A stretch of 64,000 bases of DNA from Thiotrichales bacterium (GCA_026709935.1 JAPOSC010000051.1:73843-137842); one strand, 5' to 3'; positions 25,793 to 35,754 are shown, counted from the stretch's first letter. The notes: generated by a model from the sequence alone, not told the origin. Made by a program: numbers and translations.

Positions 25793-25837
25793 GGTTCGGA
25801 CCGGGTTCGGATCGGGTTCGGATCGGGTTCGGACTCG
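25793..25837. repeat. Four tandem copies of an 11-base unit upstream of rpsO
   Basis: Units GGTTCGGACCG, GGTTCGGATCG, GGTTCGGATCG and a slightly longer GGTTCGGACTCG are contiguous. They lie in the 146-base space between truB and rpsO, so on the transcribed strand they form an unstructured GAACC-rich leader. Variable-number repeats of this sort are known between genes in some high-GC gammaproteobacteria. Confidence 0.85.
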
Positions 25838-25879
25838 ATGCGGGCTCGATAGCAACCTTTTGACAAATAAGGCGTTTCT

Positions 25880-26803
25880 TTAACCCGGAGAGAAGAGCCG
25901 ACGCGGCGCGATTCGTCCGTCGTCCAATACTTCGCCCACGCCGATGAATCCTGCTCGCTCGGTGTGGATCCGGACCCATCCCTCGGTAGGCGAATGCGGC
26001 ACCTGAACCGGTTGCCCCTTGCGAAGATAGAACGCGACCCCTTCGGGCAGTCGTACACTCGGCCAACCAGAGACCGCCGCCTCCATCGACAGCAGGGACG
26101 CGTCGAGGGTCTGCAGACCTTGCACAGCCATCGATTCGACCGTTTCAAGCTCCACCATGTCGCCGGCGATGAAAGGACCCGCGCCGATACGACGCAGCGT
26201 CACAACGCTCGCGCCGCAGCCGAGAGCCTTTCCAAAATCCTCGGCCAGGGTGCGTATGTACGTACCCTTGGAGCACAGAACCTCGACATCGATCGTATCG
26301 CGGTCGAACCGCGGCACCTCGAAGCGGTGGATGGAAACGCGCCGTGGCTGACGTTCGACCACGATGCCCTCGCGCGCGAGCTGGTAGAGCCGCTTGCCCT
26401 TGTGCTTCAGTGCGGAATGCATGGGGGGAATCTGCTCGATCTCACCGCGAAAGTTTGCCGTCGCCCGCTCGATGATCGCGGCTGAGAGCGCCGGCACTTC
26501 GCGGCGGGACACCACTTCTCCCTCGGCGTCACCCGTGGTGGTCGTCACTCCCAGGAGAAACGTGGCGATATAGTGCTTGTCCGCGTTCAGCAGATAGCCG
26601 GACAGCTTGGTCGCCTCACCGAAGCAGATCGGCAGGAGTCCACTCGCGAGACGATCGAGACTGCCGGTATGTCCTGCCTTGCGCGCCCGGTACATGCGTT
26701 TGACCCGCTGCAGAGCCTCGTTCGAACCCATCCCGACGGGCTTGTCGAGGACAAGGATGCCGTTGACCGCACGCCCCCGCGATCGTCGTGCCGACGGTCC
26801 CAT
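25880..26803 (-). CDS. truB: tRNA pseudouridine-55 synthase TruB
   Basis: TruB isomerises U55 in the T-loop of tRNAs. The 307-residue protein has GILVLDKPVGMGSNEAL, the catalytic block KAGHTGSLDRLASGLLPICFGEATK with the nucleophilic aspartate in SLD (near residue 50), HYIATFLLGVTTTTGDAEG, the PPMHSALKHKGKRLYQLAREG motif and CSKGTYIRTLAEDFG. The C-terminal PUA-like domain is complete. The catalytic block normally reads SLDPLA; here arginine replaces that proline. It is in the rimP-to-pnp operon, downstream of rbfA by 12 bases. Confidence 0.97.
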   Translation of the reverse strand: MGPSARRSRGRAVNGILVLDKPVGMGSNEALQRVKRMYRARKAGHTGSLDRLASGLLPICFGEATKLSGYLLNADKHYIATFLLGVTTTTGDAEGEVVSRREVPALSAAIIERATANFRGEIEQIPPMHSALKHKGKRLYQLAREGIVVERQPRRVSIHRFEVPRFDRDTIDVEVLCSKGTYIRTLAEDFGKALGCGASVVTLRRIGAGPFIAGDMVELETVESMAVQGLQTLDASLLSMEAAVSGWPSVRLPEGVAFYLRKGQPVQVPHSPTEGWVRIHTERAGFIGVGEVLDDGRIAPRRLFSPG

Positions 26804-26815
26804 CGTTGCGTACCC

Positions 26816-27187
26816 TCAGCAGAGCTCACCGGCCGCCGGACGCGACGACGCCGCGTCGATCAGCGCATCGATACGCAGCGCATGCTCGAGCGTGCGATCG
26901 TGCTCGAACACGAGACGCGGGACGCGACGCATGCGCAGTCGGCGACCGAGACGCGAGCGCAGAAATCCGGCCGCGCGGTTCAGCGCATCCACCGACTCCT
27001 GGGCGTCGGTGTCGCGGCCCGGTGTCACGAGCACCCGCGCGTGGCCCATGTCGGGGGAGAGATCGACGCCCGAGACCGTCACGACTCCCACCCTCGGGTC
27101 CGCCACCTCGTGGACGACGAGGAGCGCGATCTCGCGCTGGAGCTGATCCGCCACCCGAACCGAACGGCTGTACAAGGCGTTACCCAT
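26816..27187 (-). CDS. rbfA: Ribosome-binding factor A
   Basis: RbfA is a 30S maturation factor with a single KH-like domain. The 123-residue protein begins MGNALYSRSVRVADQLQREIALLV and contains EVADPRVGVVTVSGVDLSPDMGHARVLV and FLRSRLGRRLRMRRVPRLVFEHD, the central family pattern. The ATG at 27187 was chosen over a longer frame that overlaps infB because the conserved region starts there. It lies 37 bases after infB and just before truB in the operon. Confidence 0.96.
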   Translation of the reverse strand: MGNALYSRSVRVADQLQREIALLVVHEVADPRVGVVTVSGVDLSPDMGHARVLVTPGRDTDAQESVDALNRAAGFLRSRLGRRLRMRRVPRLVFEHDRTLEHALRIDALIDAASSRPAAGELC

Positions 27188-27224
27188 GGGCGTCACCCAT
27201 GCTCTCGATCCCGGCCGCGGCGGC

Positions 27225-29819
27225 TCACAGTGTGCGCTGGAGCTGGATGCGTTCGAAGACCTCGATCTGGTCTCCCACCTTGACATCGTTGTAGTTGCGG
27301 ACTCCGATGCCGCACTCGGTGCCGGCGCGCACCTCGTTCACGTCGTCCTGGAACCGGCGGAGCGATTCGAGCTCCCCTTCGTAGATGACGACGCTGTCGC
27401 GCAGGACCCGGATGGGATTGCTCCGGCGCACCGTCCCCTCGGAGACCCGGCAGCCGGCGATGTTCCCGAAGCGCTTCGAGCGGAAGATGTCCCGCACTTC
27501 GGCAATGCCGATGATCTCCTCCCGGAATTCCGGCGCGAGCATCCCGCTCATCGCCTGCTTCACGGTGTCGATGACGTCGTAGATCACACTGAAGTAGCGC
27601 AGATCCACCACCTCCGTCTCGATGACTTGGCGCGCAGCGGCATCCGCCCGCACGTTGAAGCCGATGATGATCGCGCTCGAGGCGACCGCAAGATTCGCAT
27701 CAGTCTCGCTGATTCCGCCGGCCGCGGCGGTGACGACGTTGACCTTGACTTCGTCGGTCGAGAGCTGGGTCAGCGCATCGCGAAGCGCCTCGACCGAGCC
27801 CTGCACGTCGGCCTTGACGATGATGTTGAGGGTATGAGTTGCACCCTCCTTCATCTGCTCGAAGATGTTCTCGAGCTTTGCCGACTGCTGGCGGGCAAGC
27901 CGGACCTCGCGATGCCTGCCGTGCCGGAGGGTGGCTATCTCGCGCGCCTTGCGCTCGTCGGCGACCACCACTGCTTCGTCGCCGGCATCGGGGAGCCCGG
28001 ACAGTCCCAGCACCTCCACCGGAATCGATGGGCCAGCCGAGGAGGTCTCCGCCCCGGTGTCGTCGAACAGCCCCCGCACCCGACCGAATTCCTGACCGGC
28101 GAGCAGGATGTCTCCCTTCGCGAGCCGGCCCGACTGAACAAGTACGGTCGCCACCGGACCGCGTCCGCGCTCGATCCGGGACTCGACGACAACCCCGCGC
28201 GCGGGGCCTTCATGGGGCGCGGACAACTCCAGAACCTCCGCCTGGAGGCTGACCGCATCGAGCAGGTTGTCGACGCCCTGGCCCGTCAGCGCCGATACGT
28301 CCACGAACATGTTATCGCCGCCCCATTCCTCGGGGACGATCTCGTGGCCGGCCAGGGCCTGGCGAATGCGCTCGGGGTCCGCATCCTCCCGGTCGATCTT
28401 GTTGACCGCGACCACGATTGGCACGTTCGCAGCCTTCGCGTGGGTGCTCGCCTCGATGGTCTGCGGCATCACCCCGTCGTCCGCGGCGACCACCAGCACC
28501 ACGATGTCCGTGGCCCGCGCACCGCGCGCCCGCATTGCGGTGAACGCCGCGTGGCCCGGCGTATCGAGGAAGGTGAGGCTCCCTCGCGGAGTCTCGACGT
28601 GATAGGCGCCGATATGCTGGGTGATGCCGCCCGCCTCGCCCGCCGCGACCTTGGCGGTCCGGATGTAGTCGAGGAGCGATGTCTTGCCGTGGTCGACATG
28701 ACCCATGACGGTCACCACCGGCGCCCGCGGTGCCGCCGGATAGTCGGCCTCGTCGCCCGCCTGCATGACCTCCTCTTCGATGGAGCTCTCCTTGACGGGC
28801 TTTGGCGTGTGGCCGAGCTCCTCGACCACGATGATTGCGGCATCCTGGTCGATGACCTGATTGATGGTCACCATCATGCCGAGCCCCATCAGCGCCTTGA
28901 TGAGCTCGTTGGCCTTGATCGACATCTTCTGCGCGAGCTCTCCCACCGTGATGGTCTCGGGAATCACGACCTCCCGAACCACCGGCGCGGTCGGCATCTC
29001 GAATGCATGTCGCGTGGGTTGGGTACGAACCACCGGCCGCGATTTCTGCTTCTTGCGTCTGCGACCCGCCTTGTCGCTCGCGACGTGCAGCTCCTCGCGG
29101 CTTCTCCGGCCACGCTCGCGTCGCCCTCCCCGTTCTCCACGCTTGGCATCGGGACGTTTGGTATCGGGACGCTTCGCATCGGAACGGCGCGAAGGTGGCG
29201 CCGACGCGACCGGGGACACGGCAGATGAGGGAGAAGCGGCGCCGGACGTCGCGTCGGGAACCACGGGCGTGGTGAGGTCGGGCGCCGTCTCGGGCTCCGC
29301 TTCCGACGCAGGCTTCTTCTTCTCGGGCTCGCGCAGCTTGCGCAACGCCTCCTCCTTCTCGCGCACCTCCGCTTCCGCCCTGAGGGTCTCGTCGAGCTCC
29401 TGCTGGCGGCGTTTCGCCTCCTCGTGCAACGCGCGCTTGGCGGCGTCCATGCGCGCCTTGGCGTCGCCCGTGTCGCCCGCGGCGACAACGTCGGAGTCGA
29501 TACGCGGGCCAGCGCCCGACGCCTGCGATCGCCGCCCCCGGGTCTCCACCGTGACCGTCTTGCGGCGGCCTTGCGCGGAAGCGACTTTCAGCTCACTCAC
29601 AGACTTGCGCCGCAGCGTGATCTTGCGCGGCGTCACCGGCTCCGCCGCACCCTTGCCATGGAGGCGGCGCAGGTGCGTGAACAACTGCGCCTTCTCCTGG
29701 TCGTTGATCCGCTCGTCAGCTCCGGTATGGTGCAACCCTGACTCGCCAAGGTGCGCCAGCAAGCGGTTGACGGGGATGCCGACGGAGTCGGCCAGTTCTC
29801 GCACAGTCGTCTCGGCCAT
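27225..29819 (-). CDS. infB: Translation initiation factor IF-2
   Basis: IF-2 is the GTPase that brings initiator tRNA to the ribosome. The 864-residue protein has the N-terminal IF2-N fold ([24 protein letters not shown]), a long charged linker (about residues 60-280) that includes runs of [19 protein letters not shown], and a complete G domain: [33 protein letters not shown] and [14 protein letters not shown]2 domains II-IV end with [26 protein letters not shown]. It follows nusA and precedes rbfA. The three-times repeated K-R-P-D motif in the linker is low complexity but in frame. Confidence 0.98.
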   Translation of the reverse strand: MAETTVRELADSVGIPVNRLLAHLGESGLHHTGADERINDQEKAQLFTHLRRLHGKGAAEPVTPRKITLRRKSVSELKVASAQGRRKTVTVETRGRRSQASGAGPRIDSDVVAAGDTGDAKARMDAAKRALHEEAKRRQQELDETLRAEAEVREKEEALRKLREPEKKKPASEAEPETAPDLTTPVVPDATSGAASPSSAVSPVASAPPSRRSDAKRPDTKRPDAKRGERGGRRERGRRSREELHVASDKAGRRRKKQKSRPVVRTQPTRHAFEMPTAPVVREVVIPETITVGELAQKMSIKANELIKALMGLGMMVTINQVIDQDAAIIVVEELGHTPKPVKESSIEEEVMQAGDEADYPAAPRAPVVTVMGHVDHGKTSLLDYIRTAKVAAGEAGGITQHIGAYHVETPRGSLTFLDTPGHAAFTAMRARGARATDIVVLVVAADDGVMPQTIEASTHAKAANVPIVVAVNKIDREDADPERIRQALAGHEIVPEEWGGDNMFVDVSALTGQGVDNLLDAVSLQAEVLELSAPHEGPARGVVVESRIERGRGPVATVLVQSGRLAKGDILLAGQEFGRVRGLFDDTGAETSSAGPSIPVEVLGLSGLPDAGDEAVVVADERKAREIATLRHGRHREVRLARQQSAKLENIFEQMKEGATHTLNIIVKADVQGSVEALRDALTQLSTDEVKVNVVTAAAGGISETDANLAVASSAIIIGFNVRADAAARQVIETEVVDLRYFSVIYDVIDTVKQAMSGMLAPEFREEIIGIAEVRDIFRSKRFGNIAGCRVSEGTVRRSNPIRVLRDSVVIYEGELESLRRFQDDVNEVRAGTECGIGVRNYNDVKVGDQIEVFERIQLQRTL

Positions 29820-29997
29820 CCGAGTAGCTCCTGGGAATCTCCAGACGCCTCAAGCGGCGTCGATCCTTGCAGTCGAGCCAAATTCTCGAAGCGGGTTTTC
29901 AGACGACCAGTACGAGGCTGCAACCGGCATGACGGTCACGGTCTCGTGGAAGGTCGAGTGGCTTCGGCACATGTCTCGCGATCCGAGGGCAGCCTCG

Positions 29998-31635
29998 CTA
30001 GGGCGACGGGCCCTCGGCCTCTTCCTGCTCGAACCAGATGGCCCGCGCGGTCATGATCAGCGCCGCCGCACGTTCCGGATCGATGTCCACGATGTCGGTA
30101 AAATCGTCCACCGACAGCTCGGCCAACTCCTCTCTGGTCGCCACACCCTTCGTCGCCAGCCCGTAGGCAAGCTCGGTATCCATGCCATCGAGCAGCAGAA
30201 GATCCTCGGCCGGTGCACCGCTCGATACACCTTCCTCGCTCGCGATCTCGCGAATGAGAAGCACGTCGCGAGCCCGTGACTGCAGCTCGCGGCAGATCTC
30301 CTCGTCGAACTCGTCGATTGCCAGCATCTCGGCCTCGGGCACGTAGGCGACCTCCTCGATGCTGGTGAACCCTTCCTGGAGCAGGATGAGCGCGACCTCC
30401 TCGTCCACGTCGAGCTGGTCCCTGAACAGGCTCAGGTACTTGCCCGCCTCCATCTCGTTCTTCTCGTCGGCCTGCTGCTCGGTCATCACGTTGATCTGCC
30501 ACTGCGTGAGCTGACTGGCCAGACGCACATTCTGCCCACCACGTCCGATGGCCTGAGAGAGCTGCTCCTCGTTGACCGCGACGTCCATTGCCCCGGATTC
30601 TTCGTCGACGAGGATCGAGACCACCTCCGCCGGCGACATCGCGTTGATGACGTACTGGGCGGGATTCTCGTCCCACAGGATGATGTCCACCCGTTCGCCG
30701 CCAAGCTCGTTCGACACCGCCTGCACGCGGGAGCCGCGCATTCCGACACACGCCCCTACGGGATCGATGCGCGCAACGTTGCTGCGAACGCCGATCTTCG
30801 CCCGGGCGCCGGGATCCCGCGCACATCCCATGATCTCGATCAACCCTTCGGCGATCTCCGGCACCTCCAGGGTGAACAGGTGGACCATCAGCTCGGGCGC
30901 GGTGCGGCTGATGAACAGTTGAGGGCCTCGTGACTCCGGACGCACATCCTTCAGATAGCCGCGAAGCCGGTCGCCCGGGCGCACGATCTCGCGCGGGATA
31001 ACATCCTCGCGGCTGACCATCGCCTCGGCGTTGCCGCCGAGATCGAGGATGATACTGCTGCGCTCCAGCCGCTTGACGACTCCGGTCACCATCTCGCCCA
31101 CCCGATTCCGGTAGGCCTCGATGACCTGCGCGCGCTCGGCCTCGCGCACCTTCTGCACGATGACCTGCTTGGCGGTCTGCGCGGCGATCCGACCGAACGC
31201 CACCGACTCGATGGGTTCCTCGAAGAAGTCCCCGATCCCGAATTCGGGTATGCGCACGGACGCGTCGCTGTAGAGAATCTGGCGGTTCGGATCGAATACC
31301 TCGGGGCCGACCACCTGCTCGCTGTCACCCTCGGCGGTGCGGTCACCCTCGGCCGCGCCGTTACCCTCACCCACTTCCGCAAGCAGCTTCTCCAGCGCGG
31401 CGTCGGCCTCCTCCTGGGTAAAGACCACGGATGCGTCTTCGACGATCTCCCATCGCCGGAACGTGTCGTAGTCCCCGGTCTCGCGATCGATGCTCACGCG
31501 CACGTCAAGATCCTCGGGGTGCCGCTTGCGCGTCGCACTCGCCAAGGCGGCCTCGATCGCTTCGAAAATGATGTCTTTCGCTACGCCCTTCTCAGCCGAG
31601 ACGACCTCGACGACGCTCAGAATCTCTTTGCTCAT
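29998..31635 (-). CDS. nusA: Transcription termination/antitermination protein NusA
   Basis: NusA binds RNA polymerase and modulates pausing, termination and antitermination. The 545-residue protein has the N-terminal RNAP-binding domain ([17 protein letters not shown]), an S1 domain ([27 protein letters not shown]), two KH domains ([17 protein letters not shown]-, [32 protein letters not shown]) and two C-terminal helix-hairpin-helix acidic repeats, as in E. coli. An alanine/glycine/acidic insert ([17 protein letters not shown], near residue 92) looks like a small in-frame expansion. It lies between rimP and infB. Confidence 0.98.
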   Translation of the reverse strand: MSKEILSVVEVVSAEKGVAKDIIFEAIEAALASATRKRHPEDLDVRVSIDRETGDYDTFRRWEIVEDASVVFTQEEADAALEKLLAEVGEGNGAAEGDRTAEGDSEQVVGPEVFDPNRQILYSDASVRIPEFGIGDFFEEPIESVAFGRIAAQTAKQVIVQKVREAERAQVIEAYRNRVGEMVTGVVKRLERSSIILDLGGNAEAMVSREDVIPREIVRPGDRLRGYLKDVRPESRGPQLFISRTAPELMVHLFTLEVPEIAEGLIEIMGCARDPGARAKIGVRSNVARIDPVGACVGMRGSRVQAVSNELGGERVDIILWDENPAQYVINAMSPAEVVSILVDEESGAMDVAVNEEQLSQAIGRGGQNVRLASQLTQWQINVMTEQQADEKNEMEAGKYLSLFRDQLDVDEEVALILLQEGFTSIEEVAYVPEAEMLAIDEFDEEICRELQSRARDVLLIREIASEEGVSSGAPAEDLLLLDGMDTELAYGLATKGVATREELAELSVDDFTDIVDIDPERAAALIMTARAIWFEQEEAEGPSP

Positions 31636-31698
31636 GTCACCCGTCCGTACGGTGGACCGCCCGGCGACGACCCCTCCTCGGTTTCACCCATGTCCAGG

Positions 31699-32154
31699 TC
31701 ACCATTGCGACACCAGCCGCGCACTCTCGATATCCGATATGGCGAAGCAATGCTCCATTCCGTGTTCATCGATCACGCGGACTCCTTCGCGGTATCCGCC
31801 GAGGGTGCCAACAAGTCGACGACGCCCCGCGACAGGGCCGCGCAATGTCACCTTCAAGCCAGCGCCAGCGAAGCGGATGAAATCGCGCTCGACGAACAGC
31901 GGACGATCCGACCCGGGCGACGAAACCTCCAGGTCGTACTCGCCAGGCACCGGGTCCGCCACATCCAGCAATCCGGTCACGCGGTAGCTTGCATTCGCGC
32001 AGTCATCCACCGTCACCCCCTCTTCGCGGTCGATGTAGACCCGAATCAGGTCGCGCGACTTCCCGTCGCGCCACAGCACACCCACCAGTTCGAACCCCAG
32101 TGCCAGCACCGTGGGCTCGATCAGTTCGTACAACCGCCTCTCTCGTTCGCGCAT
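31699..32154 (-). CDS. rimP: Ribosome maturation factor RimP
   Basis: RimP assists late 30S subunit assembly. The 151-residue protein begins MRERERRLYELIEPTVLALGFELVGVLW and shows RVYIDREEGVTVDDCANASYRVTGLLDVADPVPGEYDLEVSSPGSDRPL, the family hallmark, then the SH3-like C-terminal domain. The ATG at 32154 sits only four bases after the T-tract of a terminator-like hairpin, and its ribosome binding site (GAGGGG) lies in that hairpin. A much longer upstream frame runs across tRNA-fMet and is rejected. It is the first protein gene of the nusA-infB operon. Confidence 0.96.
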   Translation of the reverse strand: MRERERRLYELIEPTVLALGFELVGVLWRDGKSRDLIRVYIDREEGVTVDDCANASYRVTGLLDVADPVPGEYDLEVSSPGSDRPLFVERDFIRFAGAGLKVTLRGPVAGRRRLVGTLGGYREGVRVIDEHGMEHCFAISDIESARLVSQW

Positions 32155-32158
32155 CCAC

Positions 32159-32182
32159 AAAAAAACCCCTCGAAAGGGGTTT
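32159..32182 (-). terminator. Intrinsic terminator-like hairpin between tRNA-fMet and rimP
   Basis: On the minus strand AAACCCCT and AGGGGTTT pair (8 bases, loop TTCG) and are followed by a run of seven T. It would terminate the tRNA transcript, or partly attenuate read-through into rimP. The downstream arm contains the only ribosome-binding-like sequence of rimP. Confidence 0.8.
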
Positions 32183-32214
32183 CTCGGTTCGGCCCCGAAT
32201 GGGCCTCGGGCTGT

Positions 32215-32291
32215 TGGTAGCGGGGGCAGGATTCGAACCTGCGACCTTCGGGTTATGAGCCCGACGAGCTGCCAGACTGCTCCACCCCGCA
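32215..32291 (-). tRNA. Initiator tRNA-fMet (anticodon CAU)
   Basis: This is a 77-base tRNA with encoded CCA. It has the three consecutive G:C pairs in the anticodon stem (CGGG and CCCG around CTCATAA) that mark initiators, a D-arm GAGC/GCTC and T-arm GCAGG TTCGAAT CCTGC. The 1:72 pair is T1 against T72. Bacterial initiators normally have a C1:A72 mismatch, so the mismatch is kept with different bases. The gene precedes rimP-nusA-infB, the normal location of metY. Confidence 0.95.
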
Positions 32292-32467
32292 CCAGGACGG
32301 CGAATGATACGAAGACTGGCACCGACGTTTCAAGTCGAGATCGGCCTCGAGTGGACATCTGTTGCGCGAGAGCGTTCGAACATCATCCCTGACGCAGCCC
32401 GATCATGGCCCGAAAGGGGAGCGGAACGCATGCTTGAGGAACGAGCGGGTGTTCCGGGCCGGAGTCT

Positions 32468-34786
32468 TCAGGAAGCCGCGGCGTCACCGCGGGCGGCGGT
32501 CTGCGCGCCGCACCGCCCTTCGGGCGGAAGACGGCCGGACACGAACGGAAGTCGCATCGCGGCCACGCAGCTCCCCTCGATGCGCTGTCCCCGGTCCCGG
32601 CTCACCCAGTGCCACTCAACGCCGCGCGGCGCGACATCGGAGACCGAGGCTGCACCGATGGTGCGCATGAGGCGCGCCCAGACCTCCAACGCACCGCTCG
32701 CGCCGCTCAGGTTCACCGGCTGGTTGTCGTCGCGCCCAACCCAGACCACGGCCACCCGATCCGCGCCGTAGCCCGCGAACCAACTGTCGCGCCGACCGTC
32801 GGTAGTGCCGGTCTTGCCGGCCAGCGCCTGCCCGGGCCGTAGAATCTCGCGCGCCCGGCGCCCGGTACCCTCACTCAGCACTCCACGCAGCGCCTGCGTA
32901 ACGAGGAACACCGCGCCGCCGTGCGCCACCCGCGTTGAACGCTCCGGATAGTGCGCGAGAGAACGCCCATGCCCGTCCGTCACGCTGCGGATGGCGCGCA
33001 ACGGCTGCCGCAGACCTCCGGTCGCGAGCGACTGATACATGGCGTTCACCTCGATGGGGGCAAGCTCCACGGTGCCGAGCAACATGGCCGGAAACGTCGC
33101 GAACGGCCGGGACACCCCGAGGGTGCGGATCGTATCGCGAACCCGCTCCAGCCCGATGTCGAGTCCGATCCGGACGGTCGCGAGGTTGTAGGAATGCACC
33201 AGGGCGTCGCGCAGCAGCACCGCGCCATGCGTCCGCCCGTCATGGTTGTGCGGGCGCCAGGGGCCGCTCGGGCCATCGATGCGGATGGGTTCGTCGCGGA
33301 CGAGGGACGCCAGATGGAACCGGGGGCCGGCCAGCGCGGCGAGGTAGACCGCCGGCTTGACCACGGACCCGACCGGACGGACCGCGTCGAGGGCACGATT
33401 GAACCCATGACGACGCGGGTCGCGATCGCCCACGATCGACAGGACTTCGCCGGATCGCGCGTCGGTGACCGCGACCGCGGCCTGGATCTCGCCATCGGGA
33501 ATTCGGCTCCGGCGTACAAGCAACGGGATGGACAGTTCGAGCGCCGACTCGGCCGCTCGCTGCACGGTCGGATCGAGGGTGGTAAAGATCCGCAGCCCCT
33601 CGCTGCGCAGCACGCGGCCGGGGTAGTCGCGTCGGAGCTGGCGGCGGACAAGATCGAGAAACGCCGGAAACTGCGTCGATGCACGAGGGGGATCGCGCGT
33701 CACGCCGAGTGGCTCTCTCCGCGCCCGCGCAGCGGCCTGTGCGCTCGCGATGTTCCGTTCCCCGAGCCGGTCGATGATCCGATTCCTGCGCTGCATCGCA
33801 CGTTCGGAGTAGCGGCGCGGATCGTAGTACGAGGGTCCACGCACCAGACCGGCGAGGAGCGCCATCTCGTCGAGATCGAGGTCCGCGAGTTCACGGCCGA
33901 AGTAGTAGTGGGCGGCACGGCCGAAGCCGTGGATAGCGTGCGCCCCCTGCTGACCGAGATAGACCTCGTTCAGATACCCCTCCAGCAGTTCGTGCTTGGA
34001 GTAGCGCCACTCCAGCAGCAATGCGATGAGCGCCTCGTTGAGCTTGCGGGTGAGGGTACGCTCGGGCGAGAGGAAGAAATTCTTGACGAGCTGCTGGGTC
34101 AGGGTGCTACCACCCTGCACGGTCCGCCCCGCGCGAAGGTTCGTCCATGCCGCACGCAGGATCGCCAGCGGATCGATTCCGAAGTGCCGGTAGAACCGGT
34201 GATCCTCGACCTCCAGCAGAATCGCCACAAACGCAGCGGGGACGTCTTCGAGCCGCAGCAGCACGCGATCCTCGCGGTGCGCAGGGTAGATGCGGGCGAT
34301 CTCGGCCGGGTCGATCCGGACCTGCCGGCGCACGGCACCGTCGACCTCGATCCCGGCGATACGTCCTCCCGACACGGAAACCGTTACCCGACGCGATGGC
34401 GCAGTCCCGTCGGGAAACCGGAACTCGCGGGTCACCAGGCGGAACTGCCCGCCAGCGCGCTCGAAGCTCGCGGGCCTGAACGCAGCGCGAACCTGCCGGT
34501 AGCCGGCGATCTTCAGCTCCGCCTCGACCGCGTCGGCCGATATCGTCATGCCCGGAACGAGCTCCAGAGGTCGGGCAAACACCCGGGCGGGCACCGCCCA
34601 GCGCGCGCCTTCGAACTCGCCCCGGATTCGATGGTCGAGCCAGGCGACATACGCGGAGAGCACGACCACACCGGCGATCCCGGCCATGATCAGCATCCGC
34701 AGGAAACGGCGAGGACGCTTCGATCCTGCGCGGGATCGGGAGCGTCCGCGACCGCCGCCGGATGATCCGGACTGCTTTCGCGCCAT
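32468..34786 (-). CDS. mrcB: Penicillin-binding protein 1B, bifunctional glycosyltransferase/transpeptidase
   Basis: PBP1B polymerises and cross-links peptidoglycan. The 772-residue protein has a basic cytoplasmic tail, a transmembrane helix at about 30-50, and a UB2H-like region (PARVFARPLELVPGMTISADAVEAELKIAGYR). The glycosyltransferase domain carries EDHRFYRHFGIDP (catalytic glutamate), QGGSTLTQQLVKNFFL and LNEVYLGQQGAHAIHGFGRAA. The transpeptidase domain has the serine in RPVGSVVKPAVYLAAL, the motif SYN in VHSYNLATVRIG and KTG in ALAGKTGTTDGRRDSWF. RPHNHDGRTHG is PBP1B-like. It stands alone between the rimP operon and an AT-rich spacer. Confidence 0.96.
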   Translation of the reverse strand: MARKQSGSSGGGRGRSRSRAGSKRPRRFLRMLIMAGIAGVVVLSAYVAWLDHRIRGEFEGARWAVPARVFARPLELVPGMTISADAVEAELKIAGYRQVRAAFRPASFERAGGQFRLVTREFRFPDGTAPSRRVTVSVSGGRIAGIEVDGAVRRQVRIDPAEIARIYPAHREDRVLLRLEDVPAAFVAILLEVEDHRFYRHFGIDPLAILRAAWTNLRAGRTVQGGSTLTQQLVKNFFLSPERTLTRKLNEALIALLLEWRYSKHELLEGYLNEVYLGQQGAHAIHGFGRAAHYYFGRELADLDLDEMALLAGLVRGPSYYDPRRYSERAMQRRNRIIDRLGERNIASAQAAARARREPLGVTRDPPRASTQFPAFLDLVRRQLRRDYPGRVLRSEGLRIFTTLDPTVQRAAESALELSIPLLVRRSRIPDGEIQAAVAVTDARSGEVLSIVGDRDPRRHGFNRALDAVRPVGSVVKPAVYLAALAGPRFHLASLVRDEPIRIDGPSGPWRPHNHDGRTHGAVLLRDALVHSYNLATVRIGLDIGLERVRDTIRTLGVSRPFATFPAMLLGTVELAPIEVNAMYQSLATGGLRQPLRAIRSVTDGHGRSLAHYPERSTRVAHGGAVFLVTQALRGVLSEGTGRRAREILRPGQALAGKTGTTDGRRDSWFAGYGADRVAVVWVGRDDNQPVNLSGASGALEVWARLMRTIGAASVSDVAPRGVEWHWVSRDRGQRIEGSCVAAMRLPFVSGRLPPEGRCGAQTAARGDAAAS

Positions 34787-35118
34787 CGCACCGGGACCGG
34801 GTGACCTTTTCGTCGGAGACTACGAGATGGAGGGCAAAAGTTCAATGTTTAATTGAAGTTAATTTTTTATCTTATTGTTATAAATAGGAATTATTATTCA
34901 AATTTGTCAATCGGAGAACCGATCGGGAACCGGGCAGAAGGGCAAGGAAGACCGTGGTCCGCAGGCTGGAGGACGCTTTCGGCTCATCCAACTGCCTGTC
35001 AAGCTGAATCAGGGGACTCCGCTCGGCCCCGATACATGTACGGGCGTGTGAGCGCGGGGTGAGATGTCCCACGCCCTCCTCCGATCCCCGGCCTGTCATC
35101 CAGGCCGAGCCGAATCGC
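34787..35118. other. Intergenic region upstream of mrcB with an AT-rich tract
   Basis: About 330 bases with no gene I can support. Bases 34842-34915 are strikingly AT-rich for this genome (for example TTATTGTTATAAATAGGAAT) and could provide a strong promoter or UP element for mrcB, or bind a nucleoid protein. No known RNA is recognised. Confidence 0.5.
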
Positions 35119-35730
35119 TCACCAGTCGAGGATCCCGGCGAGCGCATCGAGATCCTCCGGGCGGTCGATGTCCCGGCGCGCCTCCAGTTCCAGGACCCGC
35201 AGCCGTGCGGTGCGCGCGCACTCGCGCGTCTGGGCAAGTACGCGTTCCGTCCCCCAGTCCACCCGCGTGAACAGCTCCGGCCGCGGGCGTCCGACAGCGA
35301 CAAGCACGTACCCCCCATCGAGCGCCGGCACAATCACCACGTCCGCAATCGCGGAGCGCAGGGCGCTGGCGGCGCGGACGAGATCGTCCGGTTGGAGAAA
35401 CGGACAGTCGGTGCCGATGACCAAGGTCGCGCCCGGACGCGCCGCAATGGCGTCATGCATCCTCTGTCCCAGATCCGCCCCCACCTGTGCATGCAGCGCG
35501 ACCCCCGTGCGGTCGCGCAGCCCGCGAAAGTACGCGTGGCCGGTGTCGGGAGTGCACCACAGTTCCACCGGCCCGGTGCCGGCAGCGAGCGCCGTTTCGA
35601 CCGCACACCGGATCATGGCCCGATGCAGCGCTGCCGCCCGCTCCCCTCCGATGGCCGGAATCAGTCGGCGCTTGGTCTCTCCGGGCACCGGAGCGCGGGC
35701 CATCACCACGATCCGGCAGGCATCACTCAT
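35119..35730 (-). CDS. TIGR04282 / DUF2064 family transferase, rSAM/selenodomain-associated
   Basis: This 203-residue protein has a nucleotide-diphospho-sugar-transferase-like fold. Family blocks are RIVVMARAPVPGETKRRLIPAIG at the N-terminus, LYC-like VELWCTPDTGHAYF, LGQRMHDAI, VIGTDCPFLQPDDL and VPALDGGYVLVAVGRP, and the end is RRDIDRPEDLDAL. The family is named for its association with the radical SAM/selenodomain protein encoded two genes upstream. The substrate is unknown. The ATG at 35730 was preferred over an upstream start inside the inverted-repeat element. Its distance of 24 bases from that element means the element may supply its promoter or separate it from the operon. Confidence 0.88.
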   Translation of the reverse strand: MSDACRIVVMARAPVPGETKRRLIPAIGGERAAALHRAMIRCAVETALAAGTGPVELWCTPDTGHAYFRGLRDRTGVALHAQVGADLGQRMHDAIAARPGATLVIGTDCPFLQPDDLVRAASALRSAIADVVIVPALDGGYVLVAVGRPRPELFTRVDWGTERVLAQTRECARTARLRVLELEARRDIDRPEDLDALAGILDW

Positions 35731-35754
35731 CTGTTCAGCCGCCGCAAGCCTGGC

